Shown: positions 1 to 9,343 of the stretch, piece after piece
Layout of the letters: the number at the start of each line of letters is the position of its first letter
Numbering within the stretch: the stretch's first letter is position 1
Source of the DNA: Flavonifractor sp963557075
GTDB taxonomy: Bacteria; Bacillota; Clostridia; Oscillospirales; Oscillospiraceae
DNA length: 27,451 bases
Direction: 5' to 3'
Assembly: GCA_963557075.1 (NCBI GenBank)
Contig: CAUWDA010000030.1
Location: 1 to 27,451, forward strand
Made by a program: the position numbers and the translations under genes
The notes under the pieces: model-generated
The model's input: the letters and a program-made list of their open reading frames with translations, nothing else
What the model was told of the DNA's origin: nothing
Database searches by the model: none

Positions 1-54
1 GATGACCGACAAAACAGCCCGTCTATTTCACGACAGAACAGGCCGTCTGCGACA
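1..54 (-). mobile_element. End of an insertion sequence (IS21-like?), body lies left of the window
   Basis: Read on the minus strand from position 54, the sequence starts TGTCGC and carries two related boxes, CTGTTCTGTC and CTGTTTTGTC, 24 bases apart. The same layout starts at 27397 on the plus strand; over 48 bases 35 match by eye without a gap. Ends that begin TGT and hold several internal repeats are typical of the IS21 family, but no transposase is present, so the family is inferred. Similarity stops at position 54, and from there the frame of the Z1 gene makes sense, so 54/55 is the likely insertion boundary. Confidence 0.6.
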
Positions 55-2228
55 AGAAACCTAAAACAAAAGAAAGATATCTGCTTGAAGATTTGCACTT
101 AAATACATATCAAGATGGAAAAACCAGCGGTATGTGGATGCATAGATATGTAACTGTATGCCTAAAGAATTCCACTCGTTTACGTAATTTGATAAAATGG
201 TTGCAGGCAAAACCCCAGCGTGCAGCAAAACTTCGTATTCTTGTTATCGACGATGAAGCTGACCAAGCCAGTGTAAATACGCGGAAGATGAAAGAAGATC
301 TGGATGAAGAGGAGCAGGAACGTACAGCTGTAAATCAGCTGATCATTGATTTAATAAATGGTAAAGATCATGAAGGTGCTCCGTCAAAGGCACCTTTTCA
401 GGCGATGAATTATATCAGCTATACTGCTACACCCTATGCTAATGTCTTGAACGAAGCGTACGAAAGCTCCTTGTATCCTAAAAACTTCATTTGCAGTTTA
501 CCAGAATCTAATGAATATTTCGGAGCAAAAGTAATTTTCGGAAGCAAAGACGACGCTAAACATACAGGATTGAATATTGTTCGTGAGATCCCTGAGGCTG
601 AACTAAAAACTTTAAAACTACTTCATGACGGTGGCGCATTTACCCTTCCAGATGAATTCAAAAAGTCGATTTGTTGGTTTTTGTGTGCTGCTGCCATACT
701 GAGGTCACGTGAACATAAAAAGCCGATAAGTATGTTAATTCATACCACAGCCCTTCAAAGCGGCCATTTTGAAGAATATGATGTTTTAAAGAACTGGTTG
801 ATTCGAGAGGCAAACACAGGAAGCATTCTGCAATTGTGTCGGGATGTATATGAGTCTGAAAAAGATGAATTTACACTAAAGGATTTATCTGAGGCATATC
901 CGGATTATGGGCGTTTAAGTCAAGTAAATTCCGAGTTTCCAGTTTTTGATAAAATTGAGACGGAAATCAGAATTCTCCTATCAAATATTCAAAATATTAT
1001 GATGGGGGAAGATAAAAGTCCTGTATATCGGGAAGATGGAATTCACCTTTGTGTGGATAACTGCAAAGCAAATAGGCTGGCAGAAGAGGGGACATATCTT
1101 CGAGTTATTTATCCTACTTCGGAGCAGTTAAGTTGCATGTCCAAGGCCCCCGTGTTTATTGTTATGGGTGGCAATACACTGTCTCGAGGCCTTACAATTG
1201 ACGGTTTAGTATGTACTTATTTCGCACGCAGCTCTAACCAGGCGGATACACTTATGCAAATGGCACGGTGGTTTGGATATAGAAGCGGATATGAATTGTT
1301 ACAACGAATCTGGATGCCTTCGGCAGTTAGAAAAAAGTTTGAATTGATGGAGGAAATTGATGAAAAGCTAAAAGCCGAATTTGAAGACTTTATGGAGAAG
1401 GGCCGCAGTCCGGCACAATTCGGTCCTAAGATTATGAGCACGGCCAAAATAGCTAAATTTATGCTTTCGGCAAAAAATAAAACTCAAAATATTGAAGAAT
1501 GTGAATTTGATTTCAGCGGGGACAGTTATGAGACTACTGACTTTATGGACGATCAGAATATACTCTCTGAAAATATACAAAAAACCGAAGCTTTTCTAAA
1601 AAAACTCGGAACAGCAAAAAAATCCGAGATAAGTGACTCCGCATACATCTGGAGAAATGTTCCCGTTAATACCATTCTAAATGAGTTCTTGGGAAATGGG
1701 AAATATCATATTTTCGACTGCTCTTCTTTGTCTGCAGACATTCCCGTATTTCTTACATGGCTTAAAGGAATGAATGCTGACGGCCATTATTTAAAGTGGA
1801 ATGTAGCAGTTTCTGGAGACAGCAAGGCGGCTGAATATTGGTATGTCGAAGATAAGAATATCGGTAAAATAACTCGTACTAAGAAAAAGACGCATACTCC
1901 CGGATACATTGATATTGGATCGTTGCGTTCTGGTCGTGATGTCCTATGTGATGTGCAGAAAAGCGCATTGACACCAGGTCAAAAGCTTATATTGGATACC
2001 GCAATAAAAACTGGAAAAAACCTAATTTCCGTCCGTGGTACAATAGGCTTAGAGGATATCCCGCTTTTGCTCCTTTACCGAATTAGCAAAGATCAAGGTA
2101 AAGATACAAAAACCAGAGAAAAAATCGGGAGTACCGAAGATGTAATTGGATTCAGTATAATCGTGCCGGGTGACTCTATCGGCAAAAGTCATGTTAAATC
2201 AGTAAGGGTAAAAATCCCTGTTCAATAA
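55..2228 (+). CDS. Z1 domain (superfamily II helicase-like) protein, 5'-truncated by the IS
   Basis: The product resembles Z1-domain proteins, helicase-like ATPases of restriction-modification and conflict systems. Visible parts, counted from the TTG at 93: a stretch VTVCLKNSTRLRNLIKWLQ before motif II DEADQAS (about residues 54-60), SYTATPYAN (about 109-117), GGNTLSRGLTIDGL (about 358) and QMARWFGYR (about 389-397), the arginine-finger region. The Walker A (GKT) region that should precede motif II is absent. The frame is open back through the IS boundary to position 6 with no ATG in that stretch, so TTG 93 is only a nominal start and the gene has lost its N-terminus. It heads an AT-rich operon, with the ATPase gene starting within 20 bases of its stop. 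Without Walker A it should not hydrolyse ATP. The domain call is firm; function in this copy is unlikely. Confidence 0.85.
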
Positions 2229-2245
2229 AAGAAAGTGTGACAACA

Positions 2246-4345
2246 ATGCTTGAAAGATTTGTCCTCCCGATTGATTACGGTGTTTCTTACGGAAGCGTTA
2301 CATTAAAATCACTCCAAAATGATAATGTTCCAGAGTTGGATCTTCTTGTGCGGGAAGCTATCCAAAACAGTTCAGATGCGTCGCTACAAGAAACTGATCC
2401 GTTCTTTATTGTTAATTTTACAACTGGCTCCTTTTGCCCCTCTAAATTTAACTTTTATATGACGGGGATTGAAGAATATCTCAATGATCGTTTTCCGTCT
2501 GAGCATGCAGATTTTTTAGAAATTCGTGATTTAAAGACTTCTGGATTAACAGGGTGTATTCGTAAAGCAGATATTAAAAAAGAAGATCACGGTAACTTTT
2601 TTAAGCTTATTTATGATACAGGAAAGCGTCAAACACAAGCTGGTGCCGGAGGTAACTGGGGATTTGGTAAAAGTGTTTATTACCGTGTAGGTATCGGAAT
2701 TGTTATCTTTTATTCTCGTATTAAAAATGAAACCGGCTATGAGTCAAGGTTAATTGTGACTCTGGTGGAAGATGAGAGCAAAAAAAATCCTGACGGAAGT
2801 GATGCGACCATTTTAAATCGATTGGATCCCAATTCTGCAGGAAAAGCTTGGTGGGGAATACGCGACGGAGAAGACTTATTGCCGATTTCAGATGATGAAT
2901 TCATTGTTCCGTTATTAGATACATTTGGGCTTAAACCATTTACTGGAGAGGAAACTGGAACTTCTGTCATTATACCATATATAGATCCGTCAAAGCTCCT
3001 TGAGGATATTATTCCTGCGGATGCAGAAATTGAATCCGGAATTCGAGATCATTTTGAAACGAACTGGACATCAACGCTTGCTGATTATCTTAAACTTGCT
3101 ATACAACGATGGTATGCACCTAAAATTCATAATCGCAGTTTACCCGAGTTTTGTGATAAAAAATGGTTGTACGCATCTGTAAACAACATTCCTATCCGCA
3201 GGAAAGACATGCTTCCGTTTTTCCAACTGGTACAAGAACTTTATACAGCTGCAATAGCAAAAACTTACGGGAGTGAATACCGCAGTGAGTGGTTACCGCA
3301 AATCCAATGCCTTGCGGTTAACATCCAGCGGTATTTTGAAGGCGGCTCTACATCAGGCTTTGTGGCTGCAATTAAAATATCTCGTGATGAGCTGAACGGT
3401 ACGCAAAATGTGCTAAGCCCTTATGTATATATCGGGAAATTTGAAGCCGAGAGGGGGAAAAATGAACCCATCGTAATGTATGCAAGAGATCCAGGAATGG
3501 TTATTGATTATTCTGTGACTGGCCCATGGGTAAAAGGTATCTCTTTGCCTGAAAGTGAAGATGAATTTATATTTGCCTTTTATATGCCTACAACAACAAA
3601 AATACTAAAAAATGACCTTCCTGCTCCCGAATTCGCAGGAATGAATTTGGGCGAGTATCTGCGAGCGTGTGAAGCATCTGACCATATGGGATGGGATGAT
3701 CCCGCAAAAATGCAGATTGTAACCAGAATTCAAAAAAACACAGTAACTCAGATTGAGAATAAAATTGTAAAAAATAATGAGCCGAAATTTGAAGCAACTG
3801 CCAGTAAACTTGCTGCAACACTTGGAAGGTCGCTTTTGCCTCGCGTCGGGTACGGTAAGAAGAAAAATGGCTCCGGTGGAAGCGGAAGTGGGGGCGGTTC
3901 TGGTAATCTCAAAAATATTGAGTTTGAAATCTTTCCCACATTGATATCGAGCAATGAAATCGAGATCCCATTCAGATTAAAACTCTCGCACGGAAAGAAA
4001 ACGGCTGATCTTGAGCTTATAGTAGCTTCAGAAGGCGGATGGATTACCCCTTCCTCTTGGCAAAGCGATATCGGCACTTTATTTCCTGCAACTATCGAGT
4101 CGTTTACTGTGCATACTGTGACTTCCAATATTGATGCGCAGCCGATCGAACTTAATGATGGGTGTTCATCTAAAAATCTTTTGTTTGATACTGAGAAACT
4201 ATCGGCAGAACTTTTACATGCTGAAGGAAGCCATGAGCTTAGCTCGGTCAAAGTAACTGCACATATCCTGAACATGGAGCTTTACGGGCTACTGAAAATC
4301 AGAGCATATGATAAGAAATATCGCTTTTCTATTAGGGTTGAGTAA
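2246..4345 (+). CDS. GHKL (MutL/Hsp90-type) ATPase of a defence/R-M operon
   Basis: This is an ATP-binding protein of about 699 residues with GHKL signatures: the N box LVREAIQNSSDAS (E about 37, N about 42), a DxxTxGLxG-type second motif in IRDLKTSGLTG, and the glycine motif GGNWGFGKSVYYRVG (about 134-148). A Gly/Ser-rich linker lies near residues 536-553, followed by a beta-rich C-terminal part of about 150 residues that I do not recognise. Hsp90/MutL-like ATPases of this kind occur beside Z1 helicases, nucleases and methylases and are the proposed bacterial relatives of MORC proteins. They are thought to couple ATP-driven dimer closure to DNA recognition or cleavage. ATG 2246 is preferred over GTG 2237, which sits directly against the only purine-rich stretch; both fit the frame. 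Exact role inferred. Confidence 0.8.
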   Translation: MLERFVLPIDYGVSYGSVTLKSLQNDNVPELDLLVREAIQNSSDASLQETDPFFIVNFTTGSFCPSKFNFYMTGIEEYLNDRFPSEHADFLEIRDLKTSGLTGCIRKADIKKEDHGNFFKLIYDTGKRQTQAGAGGNWGFGKSVYYRVGIGIVIFYSRIKNETGYESRLIVTLVEDESKKNPDGSDATILNRLDPNSAGKAWWGIRDGEDLLPISDDEFIVPLLDTFGLKPFTGEETGTSVIIPYIDPSKLLEDIIPADAEIESGIRDHFETNWTSTLADYLKLAIQRWYAPKIHNRSLPEFCDKKWLYASVNNIPIRRKDMLPFFQLVQELYTAAIAKTYGSEYRSEWLPQIQCLAVNIQRYFEGGSTSGFVAAIKISRDELNGTQNVLSPYVYIGKFEAERGKNEPIVMYARDPGMVIDYSVTGPWVKGISLPESEDEFIFAFYMPTTTKILKNDLPAPEFAGMNLGEYLRACEASDHMGWDDPAKMQIVTRIQKNTVTQIENKIVKNNEPKFEATASKLAATLGRSLLPRVGYGKKKNGSGGSGSGGGSGNLKNIEFEIFPTLISSNEIEIPFRLKLSHGKKTADLELIVASEGGWITPSSWQSDIGTLFPATIESFTVHTVTSNIDAQPIELNDGCSSKNLLFDTEKLSAELLHAEGSHELSSVKVTAHILNMELYGLLKIRAYDKKYRFSIRVE

Positions 4346-4359
4346 GGAGGATAAAAGAT

Positions 4360-5307
4360 ATGCAAAACATATATTTCTATCCTAAACTTACTGATAAGTT
4401 GCTTGAAAATTGCGGCTGTTCTGTAACGAAGTATGTGTTTACATACTCGTACCAAGGTCAAGATTTTGGGCTGTTGCAAAAGGGAAGTTCAACAATTCGT
4501 ATTTCAGACCCCCGTGAAATATGGAAAATTGAGACGGAGGGGCTTAATTTTGAGAAAACAGTGCGGATTGCCTATCCTAATTTATTGTTCGGAAAAGACG
4601 GCGTTGCATGTAGTGATGCTGAAATCGGGATTTGTATTATTTGGACAAATAAGAAGTTGACCCAAACTGGCTGCATTTTGCCAGAAACCGATGTAATTAC
4701 ACCTCAAGGCAGAGTGTGTAAATTCTCCTATAGTTTCGAACCCGGGATGATTACCGGTGACCTTGAATTGACTGTTTCGGCATATATCAAAAAAGCCGCA
4801 AATGTCATTCGTTCCGATGAAGAAATTCTTATGAATGAGGAAGGTGTTTCTATCGGTGAAATCGATTCGGTTATATTAGACTTTAATAGCATCTACATGG
4901 AATTCCCCATTGAAGAATACAAGAGTGATAAAGAACCTTTATGGTGGGTCGAGTTTTCCCAATGGGAAGACCCCAAAACCAGTGACGAGTTTACTAAGGA
5001 TAACATTTGCTTGTATCTCAACCCATATTATTCTGCCTGTCCTATGACGGACGGAACAATCAAGAATGTTGATCTGCTAATAGATATCCTTGCTACTACT
5101 TATTTTATGATTTTCCAGCGCCTTAGCGATGATGATCTGAGGGCGACTCGGCAAGATATAGGCCTTCAGTCTAATTCTATTTGCAGTATTCTTCACCAGT
5201 TTATTGAAGATTGTGAGGAGGAGCTTCATTTTGAAACTCCTGAAAGATTGCTTAAGAGTCTGCAAAGAGAAATCAGGAACAGATTAATGGCAGGTGATGA
5301 AGAATGA
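4360..5307 (+). CDS. Uncharacterised defence-operon protein (315 aa)
   Basis: I do not recognise this family. A near-perfect ribosome binding site, TAAGGAGG, overlaps the stop of the ATPase gene and sets the ATG at 4360. The stop overlaps the start of the next gene, so it is translationally coupled on both sides. The protein is acidic and mixed alpha/beta. The N-terminal two thirds look beta-rich with short hydrophobic strands, and residues from about 225 to the end look helical, ending in a charged stretch. There is no signal peptide, membrane segment, Cys cluster or nuclease motif. Its fixed place between the GHKL ATPase and the PD-(D/E)XK gene suggests a structural or recognition subunit of the same system; that is inference from position only. 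Confidence 0.75.
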   Translation: MQNIYFYPKLTDKLLENCGCSVTKYVFTYSYQGQDFGLLQKGSSTIRISDPREIWKIETEGLNFEKTVRIAYPNLLFGKDGVACSDAEIGICIIWTNKKLTQTGCILPETDVITPQGRVCKFSYSFEPGMITGDLELTVSAYIKKAANVIRSDEEILMNEEGVSIGEIDSVILDFNSIYMEFPIEEYKSDKEPLWWVEFSQWEDPKTSDEFTKDNICLYLNPYYSACPMTDGTIKNVDLLIDILATTYFMIFQRLSDDDLRATRQDIGLQSNSICSILHQFIEDCEEELHFETPERLLKSLQREIRNRLMAGDEE

Positions 5308-6050
5308 TTCGATATCAAAAGCTTTCATACAGTGATGCAAAGGTTATCATTGCGGAATATGATAGTTATGATGATAATGAATTTAAGGATCTTGAACATC
5401 ATTGGAGAGCCAATGATGTGTCTGCATCTGCCTTTGATCCTTCTTATGAAGATTTCAGACATGAGTTACTTGCCGAATTTAATTCTGCCCTTGTTGAAAC
5501 CAGCGGAAAAATGACATACCTTTTGGACCTGAGAGTAGGTATTAAGTTGTTCCAATTGATGCCTTTGGATTCCAATTTTTCTATTATTGAGGCCAATAAT
5601 GATGATATATGGAGATATATCTCAGTTAAAGTTATGCCCGATATTACATATCTCAGATATCCAACCCCAGAAAAAGGAAGTATTCGGATTAATCAAAAAC
5701 GCTTCTTCTCTCATACTCGCCGCATCTGGCTAAAAACACTTTGGTGGTATATCTATCTAAGTTGGCAAGGCAACGCAGAGGATACCTTTGAAGTATTGAA
5801 AGACAACGGTGTTGATAATATTAATAAACTAATTGAAACACCTGGGCGGGGATATCGTCTGCAACTGTTCAGACATATGATGTTAGAGTATCATAAAACA
5901 CGTCCGCACAAGGTTAAGGACTTTGCAGCATTTACAAAACTCAATAATGCAAAGTGTGTGTCAATTGAACCAGAATTGACCTGTGGCGGAGTTGCCGCAT
6001 ACGCCCAAAAATTGTTGGAAGAGGTATCTGCTCCGAAGGAGGTGGAGTAA
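5304..6050 (+). CDS. DUF6339-like defence-operon protein (248 aa)
   Basis: The start ATGA overlaps the preceding stop. From memory the sequence resembles the DUF6339 family: an N-terminal stretch starting MIRYQKLSYSDAK, a central tryptophan-rich segment RIWLKTLWWYIYLSW (about residues 133-150), then a region with VDNINKLIETPGRGYR followed by a helical RLQLFRHMMLEYHK. No catalytic signature is visible and no function is known to me. Proteins of this kind occur in operons with Z1 and PD-(D/E)XK genes, which fits this context. It could be an adaptor or a DNA-contacting subunit. The family name is recalled, not searched. Confidence 0.6.
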   Translation: MIRYQKLSYSDAKVIIAEYDSYDDNEFKDLEHHWRANDVSASAFDPSYEDFRHELLAEFNSALVETSGKMTYLLDLRVGIKLFQLMPLDSNFSIIEANNDDIWRYISVKVMPDITYLRYPTPEKGSIRINQKRFFSHTRRIWLKTLWWYIYLSWQGNAEDTFEVLKDNGVDNINKLIETPGRGYRLQLFRHMMLEYHKTRPHKVKDFAAFTKLNNAKCVSIEPELTCGGVAAYAQKLLEEVSAPKEVE

Positions 6051-6986
6051 ATGCTGCTGGAGGATATAAAAAACAACTGGAAAACGGATATTCTCGGTTA
6101 TGCACAGGTCATTTCATCTCTGAAAGATACAAAATACCCAGCTCATACAGTAAAACTTGTTGATGGCTACGGGGTTGCAATTCCATATTCAGGCGACGAT
6201 GTTAACGAAAGTTTCTCCAATGTACGCATCTTCAGCACAGATAATATTATGGCCTCACCTGGGGTTATTCAGCGTTCGTTGGTATTGACTACGGACTCTT
6301 TTGAAGCCGAACAACCCTTCGCTTCACTTTGCGCGGAATTTATTGATCCAGGCACTGATGGCAGTTCAAGAATTGCTGTTTTAAATGATCCCGTTGCTTG
6401 GTGGGGAAAATGGAAAGAATTACTGGGAAACAAGAATATTGATGCACGAATTTATGATGTTCTCGGAGAGCTGTGCGTTTTATATGTATTGCTACAATCT
6501 GGTGAAAATGCTGCTTGGAATGGTCCGGACGGAGCATCCTATGATATCGAAACCGATGATAAATTTATTGAAGTAAAATCTACCTTGTCCAGGAGTAAAC
6601 GCGAAATTACTGTGAACAATCAGTTTCAGCTCGATACTTCAAGTAAGAATTTAAATCTGGTTTTGTGTGTTTTTGAACCATCTATCCAATCTGGGGTCTC
6701 TATTAATAAAATAACAGAAAAGTTAGGTGAACTTGGATATAATGTTAAATTGGTGAATCAAAAGTTGTCCGAACTCGGATTTGAAGAAGGGATGAGCTCT
6801 CGCAACAAAACATTTCTTCTTCACGAAATGTTGAGATATACTATAAATTCTGACTTTCCTCGAATTACACCCGAGTCTTTTATTGGCGGAGTTCTACCAG
6901 CGGGCGTAACAGGAATTACATACACCGTTGATTTAAGCGGAATGACTTCAGAGTCAATGGTGCAAGGAGCAAATCATGATATATAA
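6051..6986 (+). CDS. PD-(D/E)XK motif protein (DUF4420-like), candidate nuclease
   Basis: The restriction-endonuclease fold is suggested by a D...EXK pattern: YDIETDDKFIEVKST, with D165 as the likely first acidic residue and E174-V-K176 as the second half of the motif. It is preceded by a helix (VLGELCVLYVLL) of the type that usually carries an extra acidic residue. Length (311 aa) and layout fit the PD-(D/E)XK motif proteins of the DUF4420 type found with Z1 helicases. It is probably the DNA-cutting component, restrained by the methylase next door. The strong site GAAGGAGGTGG overlaps the end of the previous gene and fixes ATG 6051, and its own end overlaps the methylase start by 11 bases. 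No frameshift is visible, so this gene seems intact. Confidence 0.75.
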   Translation: MLLEDIKNNWKTDILGYAQVISSLKDTKYPAHTVKLVDGYGVAIPYSGDDVNESFSNVRIFSTDNIMASPGVIQRSLVLTTDSFEAEQPFASLCAEFIDPGTDGSSRIAVLNDPVAWWGKWKELLGNKNIDARIYDVLGELCVLYVLLQSGENAAWNGPDGASYDIETDDKFIEVKSTLSRSKREITVNNQFQLDTSSKNLNLVLCVFEPSIQSGVSINKITEKLGELGYNVKLVNQKLSELGFEEGMSSRNKTFLLHEMLRYTINSDFPRITPESFIGGVLPAGVTGITYTVDLSGMTSESMVQGANHDI

Positions 6987-8300
6987 AACAATCGACTTAT
7001 GCGCCGGCATTGGTGGAATTCGCCGTGGATTTGAGTTGACGGGTAAATTTGAAAATGTACTCTCAGCTGAAATTGATGAGTATGCTTGCAAAACTTATGA
7101 GCATTTGTTTGGAGAAAACCCCAAAAACGATTTAACATCTGAAGAGTTCAAAGAACTTGTATCAAGGACTGAATATGACATCTTGTTGGCAGGATTCCCT
7201 TGTCAAACATTTAGCCGAGTTGGACAACAAATGGGATTTCGCGATACAACAAAAGGAACCATTTTTTTTGATATCGCCGACATCATTTCCAGAACCAATC
7301 CCCGCGCAATCTTTTTGGAAAATGTTGAAAATCTTGTATCTCATAATAAGGGAGAAACACTTAGGCGTATTGTAACTACTTTAGAGGATGAACTCGGCTA
7401 TCGAATTATCGGAGTAACTATGGACGAAGATGGTTCTTATGTATATAATACCAAGTCCTTTATACGTAATTCAAAGAATTTTGGATTACCTCAAAACAGG
7501 CCACGTACTTACATAATGGCTTTTAGTAAAAAAATGTTTGGGGATGCAGTAAAGGTGTTAACAGATGATATGCCATTTTCTAACCACAAGGTAATTTCTG
7601 AAGATTTAAATTCAATTATTGAACCAGAGGTTGACGACGTTTATTACATGTCCAGTGGTTACTGGGATACACTAAAAAAACATAAAATGCGTGAGCAAGC
7701 AAAGGGACATGGCTTTGGCTATGTGATAGTTAATGCTCCAGGGATTGAGCACCCTATTGCAAGTACTATCCTTGCTACTGGTGGTTCAGGGAAAGAGCGC
7801 AATCTGATTTTTCAACCCAAAGCTGGTATTGCAGGGAAAAAACTCCCGACAAAAAAACCGGATTAAATAGTGAAGGCATCCGTGTAATGACCCCTACTGA
7901 ATGGGGACGGTTACAAGGTTTTATAGGTTATGCATTTCTTGACGAAAACGGTCATGAAACATTTAGTTTTCCAGAAAACACAACTCGAACCCAGAAATAT
8001 AAACAATTTGGTAATTCAGTTACAATTCCTGTTATTGAAGAAATGGCCCTTTTTATGTTGTCATGTTTTAAAAAAATGACAAAAGCCCAAGCGAATCTAC
8101 TCTTAGAGTTGGCTTGGAGTCAAGATACGATCACTCGCCGTGATGTGATAGAATCTCTTCGTGTCTCAAATAACAGGGCGAACTACTTGTTACGCAAAAT
8201 GAAAAATGCTGGCTTTTTGATTCCAATAGTAACTAAAGGTCGGGGAGCCAAATATAAAGCTGGAGTTACCCGGGGAACGAAGATAAATATTGAAGAATAA
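6976..8300 (+). CDS. DNA (cytosine-5) methyltransferase, frame broken at an A7 run
   Basis: The first frame (6976-7866, 296 aa) holds motif I DLCAGIGGIRRGFE, motif IV PCQTFS (catalytic Cys76), motif VI ENV (115-117) and motif VIII QNRPRTY. The second frame (to 8300) holds the C-terminal RLQGF and YKQFGNSV motifs IX-X plus about 65 residues of winged-helix type (ITRRDVIESLRVSNNRANYLL). Both halves belong to one enzyme that puts a methyl group on C5 of cytosine. At 7851-7857 seven A's lead into TAA 7864-7866; one more A, or a -1 slip, restores KKTGLNSEGIRVMTPTEW with no gap. The first frame alone lacks motif X and should be inactive. Start ATG 6976 has AAGGAG 6 bases upstream. Either a point deletion, a sequencing error in a homopolymer, or frameshifting. 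Confidence 0.85.
7851..7857 (+). other. A AAA AAA heptamer at the methylase frame break
   Basis: In the upstream frame the bases read aca-aaa-aaa-ccg-gat-taa, so the heptamer A AAA AAA lies in the phase of a classical -1 slippery site. Slippage there gives ...KKTGLN and runs into the methylase C-terminus. A short inverted pair, CCCC and GGGG around TACTGAAT, lies about 30 bases downstream. I see no strong stimulatory hairpin at the usual short distance, so a one-base deletion remains the simplest reading. Confidence 0.5.
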
Positions 8301-8353
8301 CAACTTAATGCAGTTATAGTTAGAATGAAAGAATAGGTTATGGGTGATAGTGA

Positions 8354-8740
8354 ATGACAGAAGTAGTAGCAGCCCTGATCTGGGATCAGGGCAAGTTCAT
8401 GATCTGCCAGCGCCCAGCCCATAAGGCCAGAGGCCTTCTATGGGAGTTTGTTGGCGGGAAAGTGGAGCCCAGCGAAACCAAGGAGCAGGCACTGATCCGT
8501 GAATGCCAGGAGGAACTGGCCATCACATTGGATGTGGGCGAAATATTTATGGATGTGATTCACAAATATCCAGATTTGACTGTCCATCTTACCCTGTTCA
8601 ACGCATCTATTCAAACAGGTATTCCTCAAAAACTGGAGCACAATGATATCCAGTGGATTGCAGTGAATGAAATTGATCAATACGCCTTTTGTCCGGCAGA
8701 TGAGGAGATTCTAACAAGGCTAAAACTATCGACCAAGTAG
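8354..8740 (+). CDS. Nudix hydrolase, MutT-like (8-oxo-dGTP diphosphatase type)
   Basis: The 128-residue protein has the Nudix box G35-x5-E41-x7-R49-E50-x2-E53-E54 and the MutT-type entry WEFVGGKVEP. Only the small residue after EEL differs (Ala for Gly). Such enzymes cut nucleoside triphosphates to the monophosphate and pyrophosphate, often damaged ones such as 8-oxo-dGTP. It starts 53 bases after the methylase gene on the same strand, with no terminator between them and only a weak upstream GGTGA, so it may be co-transcribed with the defence operon. MutT-like genes recur next to DNA methylase conflict genes, which makes a role in removing modified nucleotides conceivable. It could equally be a housekeeping gene at the edge of the island. 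Confidence 0.85.
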   Translation: MTEVVAALIWDQGKFMICQRPAHKARGLLWEFVGGKVEPSETKEQALIRECQEELAITLDVGEIFMDVIHKYPDLTVHLTLFNASIQTGIPQKLEHNDIQWIAVNEIDQYAFCPADEEILTRLKLSTK

Positions 8741-8809
8741 AAAAATTAGATGGAAACCTCCTTGACTACACTGGGAAACACGAGCAGACAGAGAAAGGAA
8801 AAATGGGAG

Positions 8810-9343
8810 ATGAACGTCATCTGCTTCGGCGATTCCAACACATACGGCTATGACCCCCGCTCCTATCTGGGTGGCCGCTACGCTGCGGACAGCCAGTGGG
8901 TGGATATCCTGGCCGAGGAAACCGGCTGGACCGTCCGTAACCTGGGTGAAAACGGCCGGGAGATTCCCACGTCGGTCCCTGACTTTCCTGCTGATACCGA
9001 TCTGCTGATCATCATGCTTGGGACCAACGATCTGCTCCAGGGCAGAAGTCCGGAACAGGCCGTTAAACGGTTGGATCGGTTCCTCTCTGGCATCTCCCTG
9101 GATCGAAGCAAGATCCTGGTGATCGCCCCGCCGCCGATGACTCTGGGAGCGTGGGTACCCAGCCAGCAGCTCATTGATGACTCCCACGCCTTTGTCTGGC
9201 TCTGTCAGGCCCTGGCGGAGCATCTGGGCATCTGCTTCGCCGACGCCGGAAAGTGGAACATCCCCTTGGCCTACGACGGCGTCCACTTTATGGAGCAGGG
9301 GCACAGAGCCTTTGCCGCCGGACTTCTGGAGGAACTCAAATGA
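8810..9343 (+). CDS. SGNH/GDSL hydrolase (177 aa)
   Basis: This is an esterase or lipase-type hydrolase of the SGNH fold. It has Ser9 in ICFGDSNTYG, the Gly block in RNLGENGRE, the Asn block in IIMLGTNDLL, and DGVHFMEQGH near the end as the Asp-x-x-His pair. No signal peptide, so cytoplasmic. ATG 8810 is chosen over 8750 because homology begins with MNVICFGDS and a GGGAG motif precedes it closely. The gene is GC-rich, unlike the defence genes just before it, marking the switch to backbone DNA. Its stop overlaps the next start (ATGA). The substrate is unknown; deacetylation of a carbohydrate or lysophospholipid cleavage are family options. Confidence 0.85.
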   Translation: MNVICFGDSNTYGYDPRSYLGGRYAADSQWVDILAEETGWTVRNLGENGREIPTSVPDFPADTDLLIIMLGTNDLLQGRSPEQAVKRLDRFLSGISLDRSKILVIAPPPMTLGAWVPSQQLIDDSHAFVWLCQALAEHLGICFADAGKWNIPLAYDGVHFMEQGHRAFAAGLLEELK

